Below are positions 17,260-26,356 of a DNA stretch of 64,000 nucleotides, in pieces; position 1 is the stretch's first letter, and every line of letters starts with the position of its first letter. The notes under the pieces were generated by a model that ran no database searches, had not been told where the DNA came from, and was given only the letters and a program-made list of their open reading frames with translations. Origin of the DNA: Sporosarcina sp. BI001-red (GTDB lineage Bacteria > Bacillota > Bacilli > Bacillales_A > Planococcaceae). The DNA is taken from NCBI RefSeq assembly GCF_003384035.1, contig NZ_QQAK01000013.1:124001-188000 (forward strand). The letters are read 5' to 3'. The position numbers and the translations under genes were made by a program.

Positions 17260-17901
17260 TTAGTTTTTATATTGCTCTCTTTCAAATTCTTCTTCTAGCT
17301 CTCCTGTTACAGCGTTGAACATTGAATAGATCATGTTTTTCTTGGCCTGATCCCAACCGATGACCATCACAAGTGGAAAGTTTTTTTCCGGGTCTTTAAT
17401 GAACCCATAATTATATCCCTTAGCAAAAATGTCTCCTGGGTATATTTTTGTGACTTTTTGTGCCTTTTTTAGTAATTCAGGTGTGTCATACTTAAATTCT
17501 TCAACTGTAGAAATAAAGTAATTCTTAGACATAGGCTTCAGTTCATTAGGCAAGTGCACCTTGTCTAATACTTTACCGTTCCGGATAGTTACTAGATAAT
17601 AGTCTGTTTTATCTGGAATACCAAATTCGATGTTCCAGTGTTTTCTTCTGCCTTCCATACCTGTTGGCGTTTTGTCTTTATCAACACTAGTTCCGTTATA
17701 TAGCATTGCTTTTTTATTCCACTTGAGAGCCTCTTCGTGGGCAATTTCAAGCGCTTCTTTTAATGTTAAGTCCATTTCGGTGTTAGGAGTAAAAGTAACT
17801 TCTGATACTACGTTCGAATCCTCCGTAGAGTTTTTGTCTGCATATTGTTGACAACTAACTAAAAGTACACAAATGAAGAGCAGCAAAAGGCTTTTTTTCA
17901 T
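17260..17901 (-). CDS. lipoprotein, paralogue of the convergent exported protein (PepSY-like)
   Basis: 213 residues from the ATG at 17901 (GAGGTGA upstream); a longer frame to 17964 lacks a binding site. Lipoprotein signal MKKSLLLLFICVLLVSC with Cys at 17 as the lipidation site. The mature protein parallels its neighbour: KEALEIAHEEALKWN, KHWNIEFGIPD, YYLVTIRNGKV, PELLKKAQKV, AKGYNYGFIKD, LVMVIGWDQ, FNAVTGELE. It differs in membrane attachment, one copy being lipidated and the other not. No regulator or partner gene is adjacent. Possible roles include wall-associated sensing or inhibition, but nothing in the sequence proves it. Confidence 0.6.
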   Translation of the reverse strand: MKKSLLLLFICVLLVSCQQYADKNSTEDSNVVSEVTFTPNTEMDLTLKEALEIAHEEALKWNKKAMLYNGTSVDKDKTPTGMEGRRKHWNIEFGIPDKTDYYLVTIRNGKVLDKVHLPNELKPMSKNYFISTVEEFKYDTPELLKKAQKVTKIYPGDIFAKGYNYGFIKDPEKNFPLVMVIGWDQAKKNMIYSMFNAVTGELEEEFEREQYKN

Positions 17902-17955
17902 GACTTCACCTCGAGTTTTAAGCATTATAATTCTCAAAATATCGGTTTTCATGTA

Positions 17956-18108
17956 ATGAACCATTGTGGTGCAAATAAGCCAAATAAAGTAGTTTTCGGC
18001 GGAAGAAGCGGCCTTGAAGAATGGATCTACGATGAGGTTTTACCGTTAAGTAAACGAAAATTTGTTGCTTTCACAAACGAAAATATGGATACATTTAGCA
18101 GACATTAA
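17956..18108 (+). pseudogene. 50-codon frame, possible remnant of a larger gene
   Basis: An open frame from ATG 17956 to TAA 18108. Its interior reads like part of a folded protein (FGGRSGLEEWIYDEVL, then LPLSKRKFVAF), but it has no clear ribosome binding site and overlaps the 5' region of the divergent lipoprotein gene. I do not recognise the parent family. It may be the tail of a deleted gene or chance. Confidence 0.25.
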
Positions 18109-18372
18109 AATCAGCAAAATCAAAGTTGAAAAAATTTTTTTCTAAATCGTGTCGATTCTGATAGAATAGGTTATTCGGAGACGAAGTGATTTTTTTACAA
18201 TTGCTGTTATTTTTCTACGAAAGTGGTAGAATTAAATAAGCATCTTCATTATCGGAATGGTACTCGCTACAGTATGGGGTGTCTAAAGAGGGACATAATT
18301 TAGCACATTGCTTAACTATCGCAATTGTGTCAAATAGATACTCTTTAAAGTTAAGAAAAGGAGGCGAATAAA

Positions 18373-18531
18373 GTGGGGAAATATCAATTAGATTACAAAG
18401 GTATGCAAGCTGAGTCAAAGTATTATGAAAAACTCAAGCCTGCCCAATTTGATAAAAAGCAGCAACTTGAAAAAATTCGTACGGAGTATTTGGAAAAAAA
18501 ACAAAAACGAACAGATAAATCGGCTGAATGA
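18373..18531 (+). CDS. small highly charged protein (52 aa), unknown
   Basis: Starts at GTG 18373, preceded by AAAAGGAGGCGAATAAA, an excellent ribosome binding site. The 52 residues are rich in K, Q, E and Y (MGKYQLDYKG at the start, LEKIRTEYLEKKQKR near the end) and have no hydrophobic segment, so a soluble, mostly helical protein is expected. Short MGKYxLDYKG proteins seem familiar to me from other Bacillales, but I cannot name one with certainty. It is too short for most gene-length cut-offs. Confidence 0.6.
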   Translation: MGKYQLDYKGMQAESKYYEKLKPAQFDKKQQLEKIRTEYLEKKQKRTDKSAE

Positions 18532-18556
18532 AAAATATATATGAACATCATGAAAG

Positions 18557-18661
18557 ATGGATTTCCTTCAGTCATTAGTAGGGGAGAAAATCGATTATCC
18601 CATATATGAAGAGATCGATAAGGCGCATACTACAGAAAATTATTGTGACTTTATAGAGTGA
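18557..18661 (+). CDS. possible 34-codon ORF or gene remnant
   Basis: ATG 18557 to TGA 18661, beginning MDFLQSLVGEKIDYPIYEEI, acidic. Upstream GAAAG is only a weak binding site. It sits just after the 52-residue gene and before a terminator, so it may ride on the same transcript. Its reality is uncertain. Confidence 0.25.
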   Translation: MDFLQSLVGEKIDYPIYEEIDKAHTTENYCDFIE

Positions 18662-18712
18662 ATAAACGCGAAGTAGAAGGCTTACTTTCCTTATATCTAA
18701 GACCTATCAATT

Positions 18713-18741
18713 AAAAAGCATCTCTTATGAGGTGCTTTTTG
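18713..18741 (+). terminator. terminator of the small-ORF transcript
   Basis: AAAAAGCATCTC pairs with GAGGTGCTTTTT across a 4-base loop and is followed by G; the T5 tail lies within the right arm. Confidence 0.75.
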
Positions 18742-18794
18742 CAACCAATGGGTGTGCTTCAATCGGGTGATTTAAGTAGGAGCGGTGGTAGAAA

Positions 18795-18935
18795 ATGAGG
18801 ATACTCAATAGCAAATGGTTTGAGAAAATATTTTTGACCACGAGTTGGCTTTTATTGATTTGGCTCATTCTAGGCTTTGTAGTTGTCGGTGGTTTTATAT
18901 TCTTGTTATTCATTAGCGAAATTAAAGCGATCTAA
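18795..18935 (+). CDS. 46-residue hydrophobic single-span membrane peptide
   Basis: ATG 18795 to TAA 18935, preceded by AGGAGCGGTGG. The basic N terminus (MRILNSKWFEK) is followed by a long hydrophobic stretch of ~28 residues (about 13-40) containing WLLLIWLILGFVVVGGFIF and a short end EIKAI. This is one membrane span with the positive end inside. Size and shape resemble both small regulatory membrane proteins and type I toxin peptides; no antitoxin RNA could be shown. No family recognised. Confidence 0.45.
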   Translation: MRILNSKWFEKIFLTTSWLLLIWLILGFVVVGGFIFLLFISEIKAI

Positions 18936-19130
18936 TTCCTGCATTCAATTATGGGGGCTATTCATTAATTAGACCTGGCGTCCGTATTATACATAAGAAC
19001 CATTGCTAGAAAGCAGAGATTAGAGCCTATATTATTGGAGAAAGTCGTTCCTTGAATGTTTATGCGGGAAGGAAACATTCGATACACGACTAGTTCTTTG
19101 TAGATTAAAACTCGAGTTCGTTATATGCGG
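18936..19130. other. non-coding spacer with a long hairpin
   Basis: No gene seen. An extended inverted repeat lies at 19044-19090: GTCGT..GAATGTTT pairs with AAACATTC..ACGAC, with a symmetrical 5-base internal loop. It could be part of a small RNA or a decayed element. Confidence 0.35.
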
Positions 19131-19163
19131 AAAAGACCATCCATTGCTGGATGGTCTTTTTCG
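19131..19163. terminator. bidirectional terminator after mnmM
   Basis: AAAAGACCATCCA / TGGATGGTCTTTT stem with a 4-base loop, T-rich on both strands. Confidence 0.88.
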
Positions 19164-19174
19164 TATGTTTTTAA

Positions 19175-19759
19175 TTACACACCGTGACTCGTTTTCTCGA
19201 TGATTAGTAAAAACGGAGGGTGATTTTGCTGGTTGACGACTTCATGCCGAACGACCTGATACCGTTTTGCATCCAGCTGTTGAACAAACCCTAATACAGC
19301 GTCACGTTCTTCTGCACCGCCTGGATGACCATCGTAAACTGCGATCGTTATCATTCCTCCAGGCTTTAGCAACTTAAGTGTTTCCTTAAGCGCTTTTATA
19401 GTAGTTTCGGGATGTGTAATAACCGCATGATCGTTTTGGTTAGGTAAAAACCCTAAGTTGAAGACAGCTGCTGTTATTCCTTCAGGGACGTATTCATGAA
19501 TACATGAATGACTATCGAGAATTAGCTCTGTACGGCTGTAAAGATCGCCAAGACGTTCTTTTGTTGCATCGAGTGCTTGTTGTTGAATATCGAATGCGTA
19601 TACTTTCCCGGTTGGACCGACGGCTTGTGCCAGAAATACCGTATCATTGCCATTGCCCATTGTGGCATCTACCACAATATCTCCTTCAGATATTACTTCT
19701 GTCAGCAGCCGTTTGGAGTGTGGCAAAATTCGCCGCAATCGAAAGCCGCCGCCCTTCAC
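19175..19759 (-). CDS. mnmM: tRNA 5-aminomethyl-2-thiouridine methyltransferase MnmM (YtqB)
   Basis: Cytoplasmic SAM-dependent methyltransferase of 194 residues that finishes the mnm5s2U34 modification of tRNA wobble uridine in Gram-positive bacteria, where the MnmC fusion is absent. The SAM-binding motif VVDATMGNGNDTVFLA lies near residue 29, and the NLGFLPN catalytic-type motif near 101. The rRNA_methylase (YtqB) family is typically ~190 residues. The start is GTG at 19759 within the GTGA overlap with the end of the radical SAM gene ytqA, so the two are coupled. A terminator follows. Confidence 0.85.
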   Translation of the reverse strand: MKGGGFRLRRILPHSKRLLTEVISEGDIVVDATMGNGNDTVFLAQAVGPTGKVYAFDIQQQALDATKERLGDLYSRTELILDSHSCIHEYVPEGITAAVFNLGFLPNQNDHAVITHPETTIKALKETLKLLKPGGMITIAVYDGHPGGAEERDAVLGFVQQLDAKRYQVVRHEVVNQQNHPPFLLIIEKTSHGV

Positions 19760-20715
19760 AGGGGAGCGACCGATTTCTGGTAATGCTTACCTTGCCAGCT
19801 GTCTCGGCGTTCCAATTCCCGCGAAATGTCGTTCAATACATCCCATTTCGTGACACTCCACATCGGTCCAATTAATAAATCAATTGGACCGTCTCCGGTG
19901 ATGCGGTGCACAATCATTTCAGGTGGCAACATTTCAAGCTGATCCACGACCAAGTTTACATATGTCTCCTGGTCCAAGAATTCGAGCATTCCTTTTTCAT
20001 ATTGTTTGACCATCGGTGTGCCTTTCAATAAATGAAGCAAGTGAATCTTAATGCCTTGGACATCCAGTTTTGCTACTTCACTAGCTGTTTCTTTCATCAT
20101 ATCTAAATCTTCACCAGGTAGTCCGTTAATAATGTGTGTGCACACATTGATGTTATGATTGCGCAACTTTTGGACGCCTTCTTTATAAAGTTCGAAGTCG
20201 TGGGCACGATTGACAAGTTTTGCTGTCTTTTCGTGAACTGTTTGCAATCCGAGTTCAACCCATAGGTACGTGCGCTCATTCAGCTCTGCGAGATATTCGA
20301 CGACATCGTCAGGCAGACAATCCGGACGTGTGGCGATGGACAATGCTACAACGCCTTCTTGTGCGAGCGCGGCTTCGAATTTCTCTTTTAATTTCTCGAG
20401 TGGAGCATGGGTATTTGTGTAGGCTTGGAAATAAGCCATATACTTACCGCTTTTCCATTTCTTATGCATACGGTCGCGGATTTCCGCAAACTGTACTTCA
20501 ATTGGATCGACGCGGTCACCAGCAAAGTCACCGGAACCTGCAGCACTGCAAAACGTGCAACCCCCAAATGCTACCGTGCCATCACGATTCGGACAGTCGA
20601 ATCCAGCATCGAGTGCTACTTTAAATACTTTAAAACCGAATCGGTCTTTTAAATGACGTGACCATGTATTATAGCGTGTCCCGTCAGACGGAAACGGATA
20701 GTTGTTTTCTTCCAT
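19756..20715 (-). CDS. ytqA: TIGR01212 family radical SAM protein (YtqA/YhcC)
   Basis: 319-residue [4Fe-4S] radical SAM enzyme. The cluster cysteines are C41, C53 and C56 (CPNRDG...GGCTFC), the spacing typical of the YtqA/YhcC group rather than the canonical CX3CX2C. TIM-barrel signatures follow, such as YLWVELGLQTVHEKT and HIINGLPGED. Substrate is not established; the overlap with mnmM suggests a tRNA-related role. ATG at 20715 is chosen because AAGGAG lies 8 bases upstream; the longer frame begins inside that site. It is the first gene of the two-gene operon and divergent from yttB. Confidence 0.85.
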   Translation of the reverse strand: MEENNYPFPSDGTRYNTWSRHLKDRFGFKVFKVALDAGFDCPNRDGTVAFGGCTFCSAAGSGDFAGDRVDPIEVQFAEIRDRMHKKWKSGKYMAYFQAYTNTHAPLEKLKEKFEAALAQEGVVALSIATRPDCLPDDVVEYLAELNERTYLWVELGLQTVHEKTAKLVNRAHDFELYKEGVQKLRNHNINVCTHIINGLPGEDLDMMKETASEVAKLDVQGIKIHLLHLLKGTPMVKQYEKGMLEFLDQETYVNLVVDQLEMLPPEMIVHRITGDGPIDLLIGPMWSVTKWDVLNDISRELERRDSWQGKHYQKSVAPL

Positions 20716-20859
20716 TGAAACCACTCCTTAAAGTGATAGTGTACCATCTTTTTATGTACAATCCTCATCTGAATAATTGAACATCATTTTTCATCTTGTC
20801 AATTAGCAGAGATAGGCATAAAATCATACTGAGTTTGAAAGATAGGAGGCGAAATTTCT

Positions 20860-22044
20860 TTGCCTAGAAAAGTTTGGCTTTTGATTATTGGAATGTTTGT
20901 GAATGTAATCGGCAACTCGTTTTTGTGGCCGTTAAATACAATTTATATGCATGATTATTTAGGGAAGTCTTTGTCCGTTGCGGGTTTGGTATTGATGGCG
21001 AATGCAGGAGCAGGAGTCGTTGGTAATTTACTTGGCGGTTTTTTCTTTGACAAAATTGGCGGTTATAAGTCGATGATGGCAGGGATTCTCATTTCAATTG
21101 CTGCATTAATCGGATTGGTAATTGACCATTCATGGGGACCGTATATCGTTTTGTTAACTGTACTAGGATTCAGTGGTGGAATTATTTTCCCCAGTTTCTA
21201 TGCGATGGTCGGAACTGTTTGGCCAGAAGGCGGGAGACGGTCATTTAACTCGATTTACTTGGCGCAAAACGTCGGAGTTGCAATCGGACCTGCGATTGCC
21301 GGATTTGTCGCTGCATTCAATATTGACTTTATTTTCACTGCAAACCTGGCATTTTATGTACTCTTCTTCTTTATTGCGTTCTTCTTCTATAAACAGATGA
21401 GTATAGCTCCGGAAGTCCATACATCGATTTTAAAAGAAAATACAGGAATCAAGAAAAAGGCGCCATTCATTGCATTATTGATTGTCATGATCGGTTATTT
21501 GCTGACCTGGCTTGTTTATTCACAATGGGCGACGACGATTTCGACCCATGCTACTTCTGTAGGTGTTACTTTAAGCGAGTATAGCTTCATATGGTCAATT
21601 AATGGCTTGCTGATTGTAGTAGGACAGCCGTTCATTAAACCAATCATCACACGTCTTGAAAACAAAGTGAAGACACAAATCTTGTTAGGACTTTCTATAT
21701 TGCTAGTATCGTTTTTTGTTGTCAGCTTCGCTAACACCTATAACGTATTTATCATTTCGATGATTATTTTAACGTTTGGTGAAATGATTGCATGGCCGGC
21801 ATTCCCAACGCTTGCAGATCAGCTTGCACCAAGAGGGAAGGAAGGATTCTATCAAGGAATTGTCAACTCCGCAGCAACTGTCGGGAAAATGATTGGACCA
21901 ATTGCTGGTGGTATTCTTGCAGACTTATATGGTGTGCAAATTGCGCTTTGGATTTTGACAGGATTGATGAGTTTAGCAGTCATTCCGACACTTCTATATG
22001 ATGTCCCGCTGAAACGCAGTGGATATGAACCGAAAAGCCGTTGA
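20860..22044 (+). CDS. yttB: MFS transporter (YttB-like)
   Basis: 394-residue major facilitator superfamily exporter with ~12 membrane segments. The cytoplasmic loop motif GGFFFDKIGGYKSMM (motif A, about 59-73) and the second-half counterpart GGILADLYGVQ near the end are visible. This size and the position beside ytqAB match B. subtilis yttB, annotated as an efflux protein of unknown substrate. The start is TTG at 20860 after GATAGGAGGCG. The stop lies in the loop of the terminator. Confidence 0.75.
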   Translation: MPRKVWLLIIGMFVNVIGNSFLWPLNTIYMHDYLGKSLSVAGLVLMANAGAGVVGNLLGGFFFDKIGGYKSMMAGILISIAALIGLVIDHSWGPYIVLLTVLGFSGGIIFPSFYAMVGTVWPEGGRRSFNSIYLAQNVGVAIGPAIAGFVAAFNIDFIFTANLAFYVLFFFIAFFFYKQMSIAPEVHTSILKENTGIKKKAPFIALLIVMIGYLLTWLVYSQWATTISTHATSVGVTLSEYSFIWSINGLLIVVGQPFIKPIITRLENKVKTQILLGLSILLVSFFVVSFANTYNVFIISMIILTFGEMIAWPAFPTLADQLAPRGKEGFYQGIVNSAATVGKMIGPIAGGILADLYGVQIALWILTGLMSLAVIPTLLYDVPLKRSGYEPKSR

Positions 22045-22062
22045 TGCTTTTCGGTTTTTTTG
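22028..22062 (+). terminator. terminator overlapping the end of yttB
   Basis: AACCGAAAAGC pairs with GCTTTTCGGTT, followed by T-rich sequence. The yttB TGA (22042-22044) lies in the 7-base loop. Confidence 0.88.
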
Positions 22063-22150
22063 GTTGGTTTAATTGCAAAATACGAAATGGTCTGATTAAA
22101 TAAAGAGAGAGATTCGTAGTAAAATTGCATGTGTACAGGAGGTTGGTCTG

Positions 22151-22837
22151 ATGAAAACGATTTACAAATCGGCACAAGAAGCTGTCGAACCCATTCAAGA
22201 TGGCATGACACTTATGGTAGGTGGATTCGGTCTTGTCGGGATTCCGGAGCAACTCATTTTAGCGCTTGTTGAAAAAGGCGTTAAAGACTTAACGATTATT
22301 TCGAACAACTGTGGCATCGATGAATGGGGACTGGGTCTTCTATTAAAAGAAAAGCAGATTAAGAAAATGATTGCTTCGTATGTAGGGGAAAACAAAGAGT
22401 TTGAGCGTCAAGCGTTGTCTGGCGAACTGGAAGTGGAGTTGACTCCACAAGGAACGCTCGCTGAAAAAATCAGAGCAGGCGGAGCAGGTATTCCCGCATT
22501 CTTCACACCAGCTGGCGTTGGCACTGAAATAGCTGAAGGCAAAGAAATTCGAATGTTTAACGGTAAAGAATATGTGCTAGAAGAATCCTTAATTGCTGAC
22601 TTTTCACTTGTACGTGCGCTGAAAGCGGATACATTTGGAAACTTGGTTTATAACAAAACTGCTATGAATTTTAACCCAATGATGGCAGCTGCAGGAAGTG
22701 TAACGATTGCAGAAGTAGAAGAAATTGTGGAAGTGGGTCAGCTTGAACCGGGATTCATCCACACACCTAGTATTTACGTTCAAGGACTGTTGCAAGCGAA
22801 ACAGGAAAAACGTATTGAACGATTGACGACACGATAA
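22151..22837 (+). CDS. scoA: 3-oxoacid (succinyl-CoA:acetoacetate) CoA-transferase subunit A
   Basis: Alpha subunit (228 residues) of a class I CoA-transferase, which moves CoA from succinyl-CoA to a 3-oxoacid for ketone-body/acetoacetate use. The oxyanion/CoA motif [15 protein letters not shown] (from residue ~22) and the FNPMMAAAG motif are typical of ScoA/AtoD. The ATG at 22151 follows AGGAGG. scoB follows after 19 bases, forming an operon. Exact substrate could also be butyryl- or acetyl-CoA acceptors, since AtoD and ScoA look alike. Confidence 0.87.
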   Translation: MKTIYKSAQEAVEPIQDGMTLMVGGFGLVGIPEQLILALVEKGVKDLTIISNNCGIDEWGLGLLLKEKQIKKMIASYVGENKEFERQALSGELEVELTPQGTLAEKIRAGGAGIPAFFTPAGVGTEIAEGKEIRMFNGKEYVLEESLIADFSLVRALKADTFGNLVYNKTAMNFNPMMAAAGSVTIAEVEEIVEVGQLEPGFIHTPSIYVQGLLQAKQEKRIERLTTR

Positions 22838-22856
22838 GGGAAGGGGACGAACCACT

Positions 22857-23504
22857 ATGACAACAGCGAATTCCAGAGAACTAATTGCACGACGAGCAGA
22901 AAAGGAAATAGCGAACGGAGATTATGTCAATCTCGGAATTGGCATGCCGACTCTCGTTGCTAATTACATATCCCCCGACAAGACGGTCGTGCTACAGTCG
23001 GAGAACGGGTTGCTTGGGATTGGACCATATCCAACGGGAGAAGAAGTAGATCCTGACCTCATAAACGCGGGGAAAGAGACCGTGACTGCGAGTCTAGGCG
23101 CAGCTTACTTTGACAGTGCAGAGTCCTTTGCGATGATCCGTGGTGGACATATCGATGTTGCGATTCTTGGCGGTATGGAAGTATCTGAAAAAGGGGACCT
23201 TGCGAACTGGATGATCCCAGGGAAAGTGATTAAAGGAATGGGCGGAGCAATGGATCTAGTTCACGGTGCGAAGAAAATCATCGTAATTATGGACCACGTG
23301 TCTAAAAAAGGTGAACCAAAAATAAAGAAACAATGTGATTTACCACTCACAGGTAAACAAGTCGTGAACAAAATAATTACAGAACGCGGTCTGATTGAAG
23401 TAACACCAGACGGACTGGTATTAAAAGAAGTATTTGAAGGCTATACTGTTCAAGACATCGTGGAGTCAACAGGAGCGGACTTAACGATTGACGTGAAACA
23501 GTAA
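22857..23504 (+). CDS. scoB: 3-oxoacid CoA-transferase subunit B
   Basis: Beta subunit (215 residues) holding the catalytic glutamate: the SENGLLG motif puts it at E49, where the covalent glutamyl-CoA thioester forms. [11 protein letters not shown] and [18 protein letters not shown] are further family signatures. ATG at 22857 follows AGGGGACGA. It is the second gene of scoAB. No strong hairpin follows; the leuS promoter begins 16 bases beyond the stop. Confidence 0.88.
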   Translation: MTTANSRELIARRAEKEIANGDYVNLGIGMPTLVANYISPDKTVVLQSENGLLGIGPYPTGEEVDPDLINAGKETVTASLGAAYFDSAESFAMIRGGHIDVAILGGMEVSEKGDLANWMIPGKVIKGMGGAMDLVHGAKKIIVIMDHVSKKGEPKIKKQCDLPLTGKQVVNKIITERGLIEVTPDGLVLKEVFEGYTVQDIVESTGADLTIDVKQ

Positions 23505-23520
23505 TCCAGTCATGAAAAGC

Positions 23521-23549
23521 TTGTCATTACCCTTTCATTCCAGTAAAAT
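23521..23549 (+). promoter_or_regulatory. sigma-A promoter of leuS
   Basis: -35 TTGTCA, 17-bp spacer, -10 TAAAAT, placed so that the transcript starts just before the T-box leader. Confidence 0.75.
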
Positions 23550-23555
23550 GAAATT

Positions 23556-23803
23556 CAATAGAAGTTGACGTTGACGGAAATTAGTAAGCGAGAATATCCT
23601 TTTCAGAGAGCTGACGATAGCTGCGAGTCAGTAAGGTACCTTGGTGAACTCACTTCCTGAGTCTGCACGTAAGTGAGCGAATCGTGCCGTTTTTTCCGCG
23701 TTAAGGAGTCAAGTTGGGCGGTGTATACCGTCAATTTGGGTGGTACCGCGGGAACCTGTCTTCACTCTCGTCCCTTGTTTAGTGGGGACGGGAGTTTTTT
23801 ATT
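23556..23803 (+). promoter_or_regulatory. T-box leader (leucine, CUC specifier) of leuS
   Basis: Transcription-attenuating riboswitch that reads uncharged tRNA-Leu. Stem I contains the conserved AGAGAG (near 23607) and a specifier loop GGTGAACTCACTT in which CTC at 23649-23651 is the Leu codon. The T-box sequence GGGTGGTACCGCGGG is at 23738-23752. The terminator stem (CTCTCGTCCC with GGGACGGGAG) and T-run end at 23803. Antitermination occurs when the tRNA CCA end pairs with the T-box. Confidence 0.93.
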
Positions 23804-23824
23804 TTGAATAGGAGGAAATTTACT

Positions 23825-26242
23825 ATGAGCTACAATCATCTTCAGATCGAACAAAAATGGCGTGACTTTTGGAAAGACAATAAGACTTATAAAATGACGG
23901 ATGACCCGTCTAAACCTAAATTTTACGCATTGGACATGTTCCCATACCCGTCAGGAGCTGGACTTCACGTTGGGCACCCACTTGGCTATATTGCGACGGA
24001 TATCTTAAGTCAGTTCAAGCGTAAGCAGGGATATAATGTATTGCACCCAATGGGGTGGGATGCGTTCGGTCTTCCAGCTGAGCAATATGCACTTGATACA
24101 GGGAATGATCCTGCTGAATTTACAGCGAAAAACATTGCGACTTTCAAACGTCAAATGGATGAGCTTGGATTCTCGTATGATTGGGATCGTGAAGTGAATA
24201 CGACAGATCCGAAGTATTACAAGTGGACACAGTGGATTTTCATCCAACTGTATAAGCGCGGACTTGCATATATGGACGAAGTGGCTGTCAACTGGTGTCC
24301 TGCACTTGGTACAGTACTAGCGAACGAAGAAGTGATCGACGGTAAATCAGAACGCGGCGGACATCCTGTAGAACGTCGTCCGATGCGTCAATGGGTGCTT
24401 CGTATTACAGAATATGCGGATCGCTTGCTTGAAGATTTAGATGATCTTGACTGGCCGGAAAGCTTGAAGGATATGCAGCGTAACTGGATCGGCCGTTCTG
24501 AAGGCGCTCAATTGACGTTTGCGGTTGATGGCAGCGAGCAGTCATTTGATGTCTTTACAACTCGTCCGGATACAATTTTCGGTGCGACATATGCCGTCCT
24601 TGCACCTGAGCACAAATTGGTCGATAAAATCACGACTCCAGAGCAAAAAGACGCAGTTGCTGCGTATTTGGATAAAGTAAAGCTGAAGAGCGATCTTGAG
24701 CGTACAGATCTTGCGAAAGAGAAAACGGGTGTATTCACAGGTGCGTATGCAGTGAATCCCGCAAGTGGCGAGAAAATGCCAATCTGGATTGCAGACTATG
24801 TTCTGGTTTCATACGGTACAGGCGCAATCATGGCAGTTCCAGCTCACGACGAGCGCGATTACGAGTTTGCGAAAGAATTCGGCTTGACGATTACAGAAGT
24901 AGTGGCTGGCGGAGATATCGAGAAGGAAGCGTTCACTGGAGAAGGCGCGCATGTGAACTCAGGATTCCTAGATGGTCTTGGAAAAGACGAAGCAATTGAA
25001 AAATCGATTGCATGGCTAGTTGATGAAGGAAAAGGCGAGAAGAAAATCACGTATCGTTTGCGCGATTGGCTGTTCTCCCGTCAACGTTATTGGGGCGAGC
25101 CGATTCCAATTATCCACTGGGAAGATGGTACAATGACTTCAGTAGACGAATCAGAATTGCCACTTGAACTTCCGGTAACGGGTGATATCCGTCCAAGCGG
25201 AACTGGTGAATCTCCACTTGCGAATATTACCGAGTGGGTCAATGTAGTCGATCCGAAGACGGGCATGAAAGGCCGTCGCGAAACGAATACAATGCCACAA
25301 TGGGCAGGTAGCTGCTGGTATTACTTGCGTTATATCGATCCGAAAAATGATGAGATGCTGATTGATCCTGAATTAGCGGAGCGTTGGTTGCCGGTTGATA
25401 TTTATGTTGGCGGCGCAGAGCACGCGGTTCTTCACTTGCTGTATGCACGTTTCTGGCACAAAGTATTGTACGATATCGGTGTTGTTAAAACGAAAGAGCC
25501 ATTCCAAAAATTATTCAACCAGGGAATGATTCTCGGTGAAGGTAACGTGAAAATGTCGAAATCACTTGGTAACGTCATTAATCCGGATGATATTGTTCAC
25601 TCTCATGGTGCGGATACATTGCGTATTTATGAAATGTTCATGGGGCCGTTAGAAGCTTCTAAAGAATGGTCTACCAATGGATTAGATGGTTCACGGAAGT
25701 TCCTAGATCGAATTTGGCGCTTGTTCGTCAATGAAGACGGAACACTTGGAAACAAAATCGGGGGAGAATCTGATGGAACTCTCGACAAAGTGTATAACCA
25801 AACGGTTAAAAAGGTTACGGAAGACTTCGAAAGCATGCACAATAACACTGCTATTTCGCAGTTGATGGTATTCATCAATGAATGCTACAAAGCAGATCGC
25901 GTACCGACTGAATATGCTAAAGGCTTTGTATTGCTCATGTCACCAATTACTCCTCACTTGACTGAAGAGCTTTGGGAGAAGTTGGGTCATGAAGATACGA
26001 TCACATATGTTCCTTGGCCAACATATGACGCGGAAAAGTTAGTGGATGATACAGTGGAAATCGCTGTTCAGATTAACGGCAAAGTACGTGCGAAGTTAGA
26101 GGTCGATAAAGATATTACAAAAGAAGAGTTGGAAAAAGTGGCACTTTCCAATGAAGAAGTTCAAAAATGGATCGATGGCAAAGAGTTGAAGAAAGTCATC
26201 GCAATTCCAGGACGCTTGGTTAATATTGTAGCGGTTGGATAA
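23825..26242 (+). CDS. leuS: leucyl-tRNA synthetase
   Basis: Class I aminoacyl-tRNA synthetase of 805 residues that charges tRNA-Leu. HIGH-type motif HVGH at 48-51, CP1 editing domain in the first half ([12 protein letters not shown] and the [15 protein letters not shown] editing-site motif), KMSKS at 576-580, and a C-terminal anticodon-binding domain with [10 protein letters not shown]-like motif. The start ATG at 23825 follows TAGGAGGAAA; a TTG 21 bases upstream would include the binding site itself. Controlled by the T-box leader, followed by a strong terminator and then a tandem repeat array. Confidence 0.97.
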   Translation: MSYNHLQIEQKWRDFWKDNKTYKMTDDPSKPKFYALDMFPYPSGAGLHVGHPLGYIATDILSQFKRKQGYNVLHPMGWDAFGLPAEQYALDTGNDPAEFTAKNIATFKRQMDELGFSYDWDREVNTTDPKYYKWTQWIFIQLYKRGLAYMDEVAVNWCPALGTVLANEEVIDGKSERGGHPVERRPMRQWVLRITEYADRLLEDLDDLDWPESLKDMQRNWIGRSEGAQLTFAVDGSEQSFDVFTTRPDTIFGATYAVLAPEHKLVDKITTPEQKDAVAAYLDKVKLKSDLERTDLAKEKTGVFTGAYAVNPASGEKMPIWIADYVLVSYGTGAIMAVPAHDERDYEFAKEFGLTITEVVAGGDIEKEAFTGEGAHVNSGFLDGLGKDEAIEKSIAWLVDEGKGEKKITYRLRDWLFSRQRYWGEPIPIIHWEDGTMTSVDESELPLELPVTGDIRPSGTGESPLANITEWVNVVDPKTGMKGRRETNTMPQWAGSCWYYLRYIDPKNDEMLIDPELAERWLPVDIYVGGAEHAVLHLLYARFWHKVLYDIGVVKTKEPFQKLFNQGMILGEGNVKMSKSLGNVINPDDIVHSHGADTLRIYEMFMGPLEASKEWSTNGLDGSRKFLDRIWRLFVNEDGTLGNKIGGESDGTLDKVYNQTVKKVTEDFESMHNNTAISQLMVFINECYKADRVPTEYAKGFVLLMSPITPHLTEELWEKLGHEDTITYVPWPTYDAEKLVDDTVEIAVQINGKVRAKLEVDKDITKEELEKVALSNEEVQKWIDGKELKKVIAIPGRLVNIVAVG

Positions 26243-26252
26243 ATAGGTGATG

Positions 26253-26290
26253 CACGGAAGAGGGGCTGGTCTCTCTTCCGTGTTTTTTTT
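26253..26290 (+). terminator. leuS terminator
   Basis: CACGGAAGAG pairs with CTCTTCCGTG across a 10-base loop and is followed by T8. Confidence 0.9.
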
Positions 26291-26356
26291 GTGGAAATGG
26301 AATGGTGAAGGCAAGAACCTGCTCAAGTTAACGTGGATCTACTGAAGAAGGAAGGC

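Noticed and set aside
15890-19130. Prophage or IS insertion in the accessory patch
   Set aside because: No transposase, integrase, terminal inverted repeats or target duplication seen.
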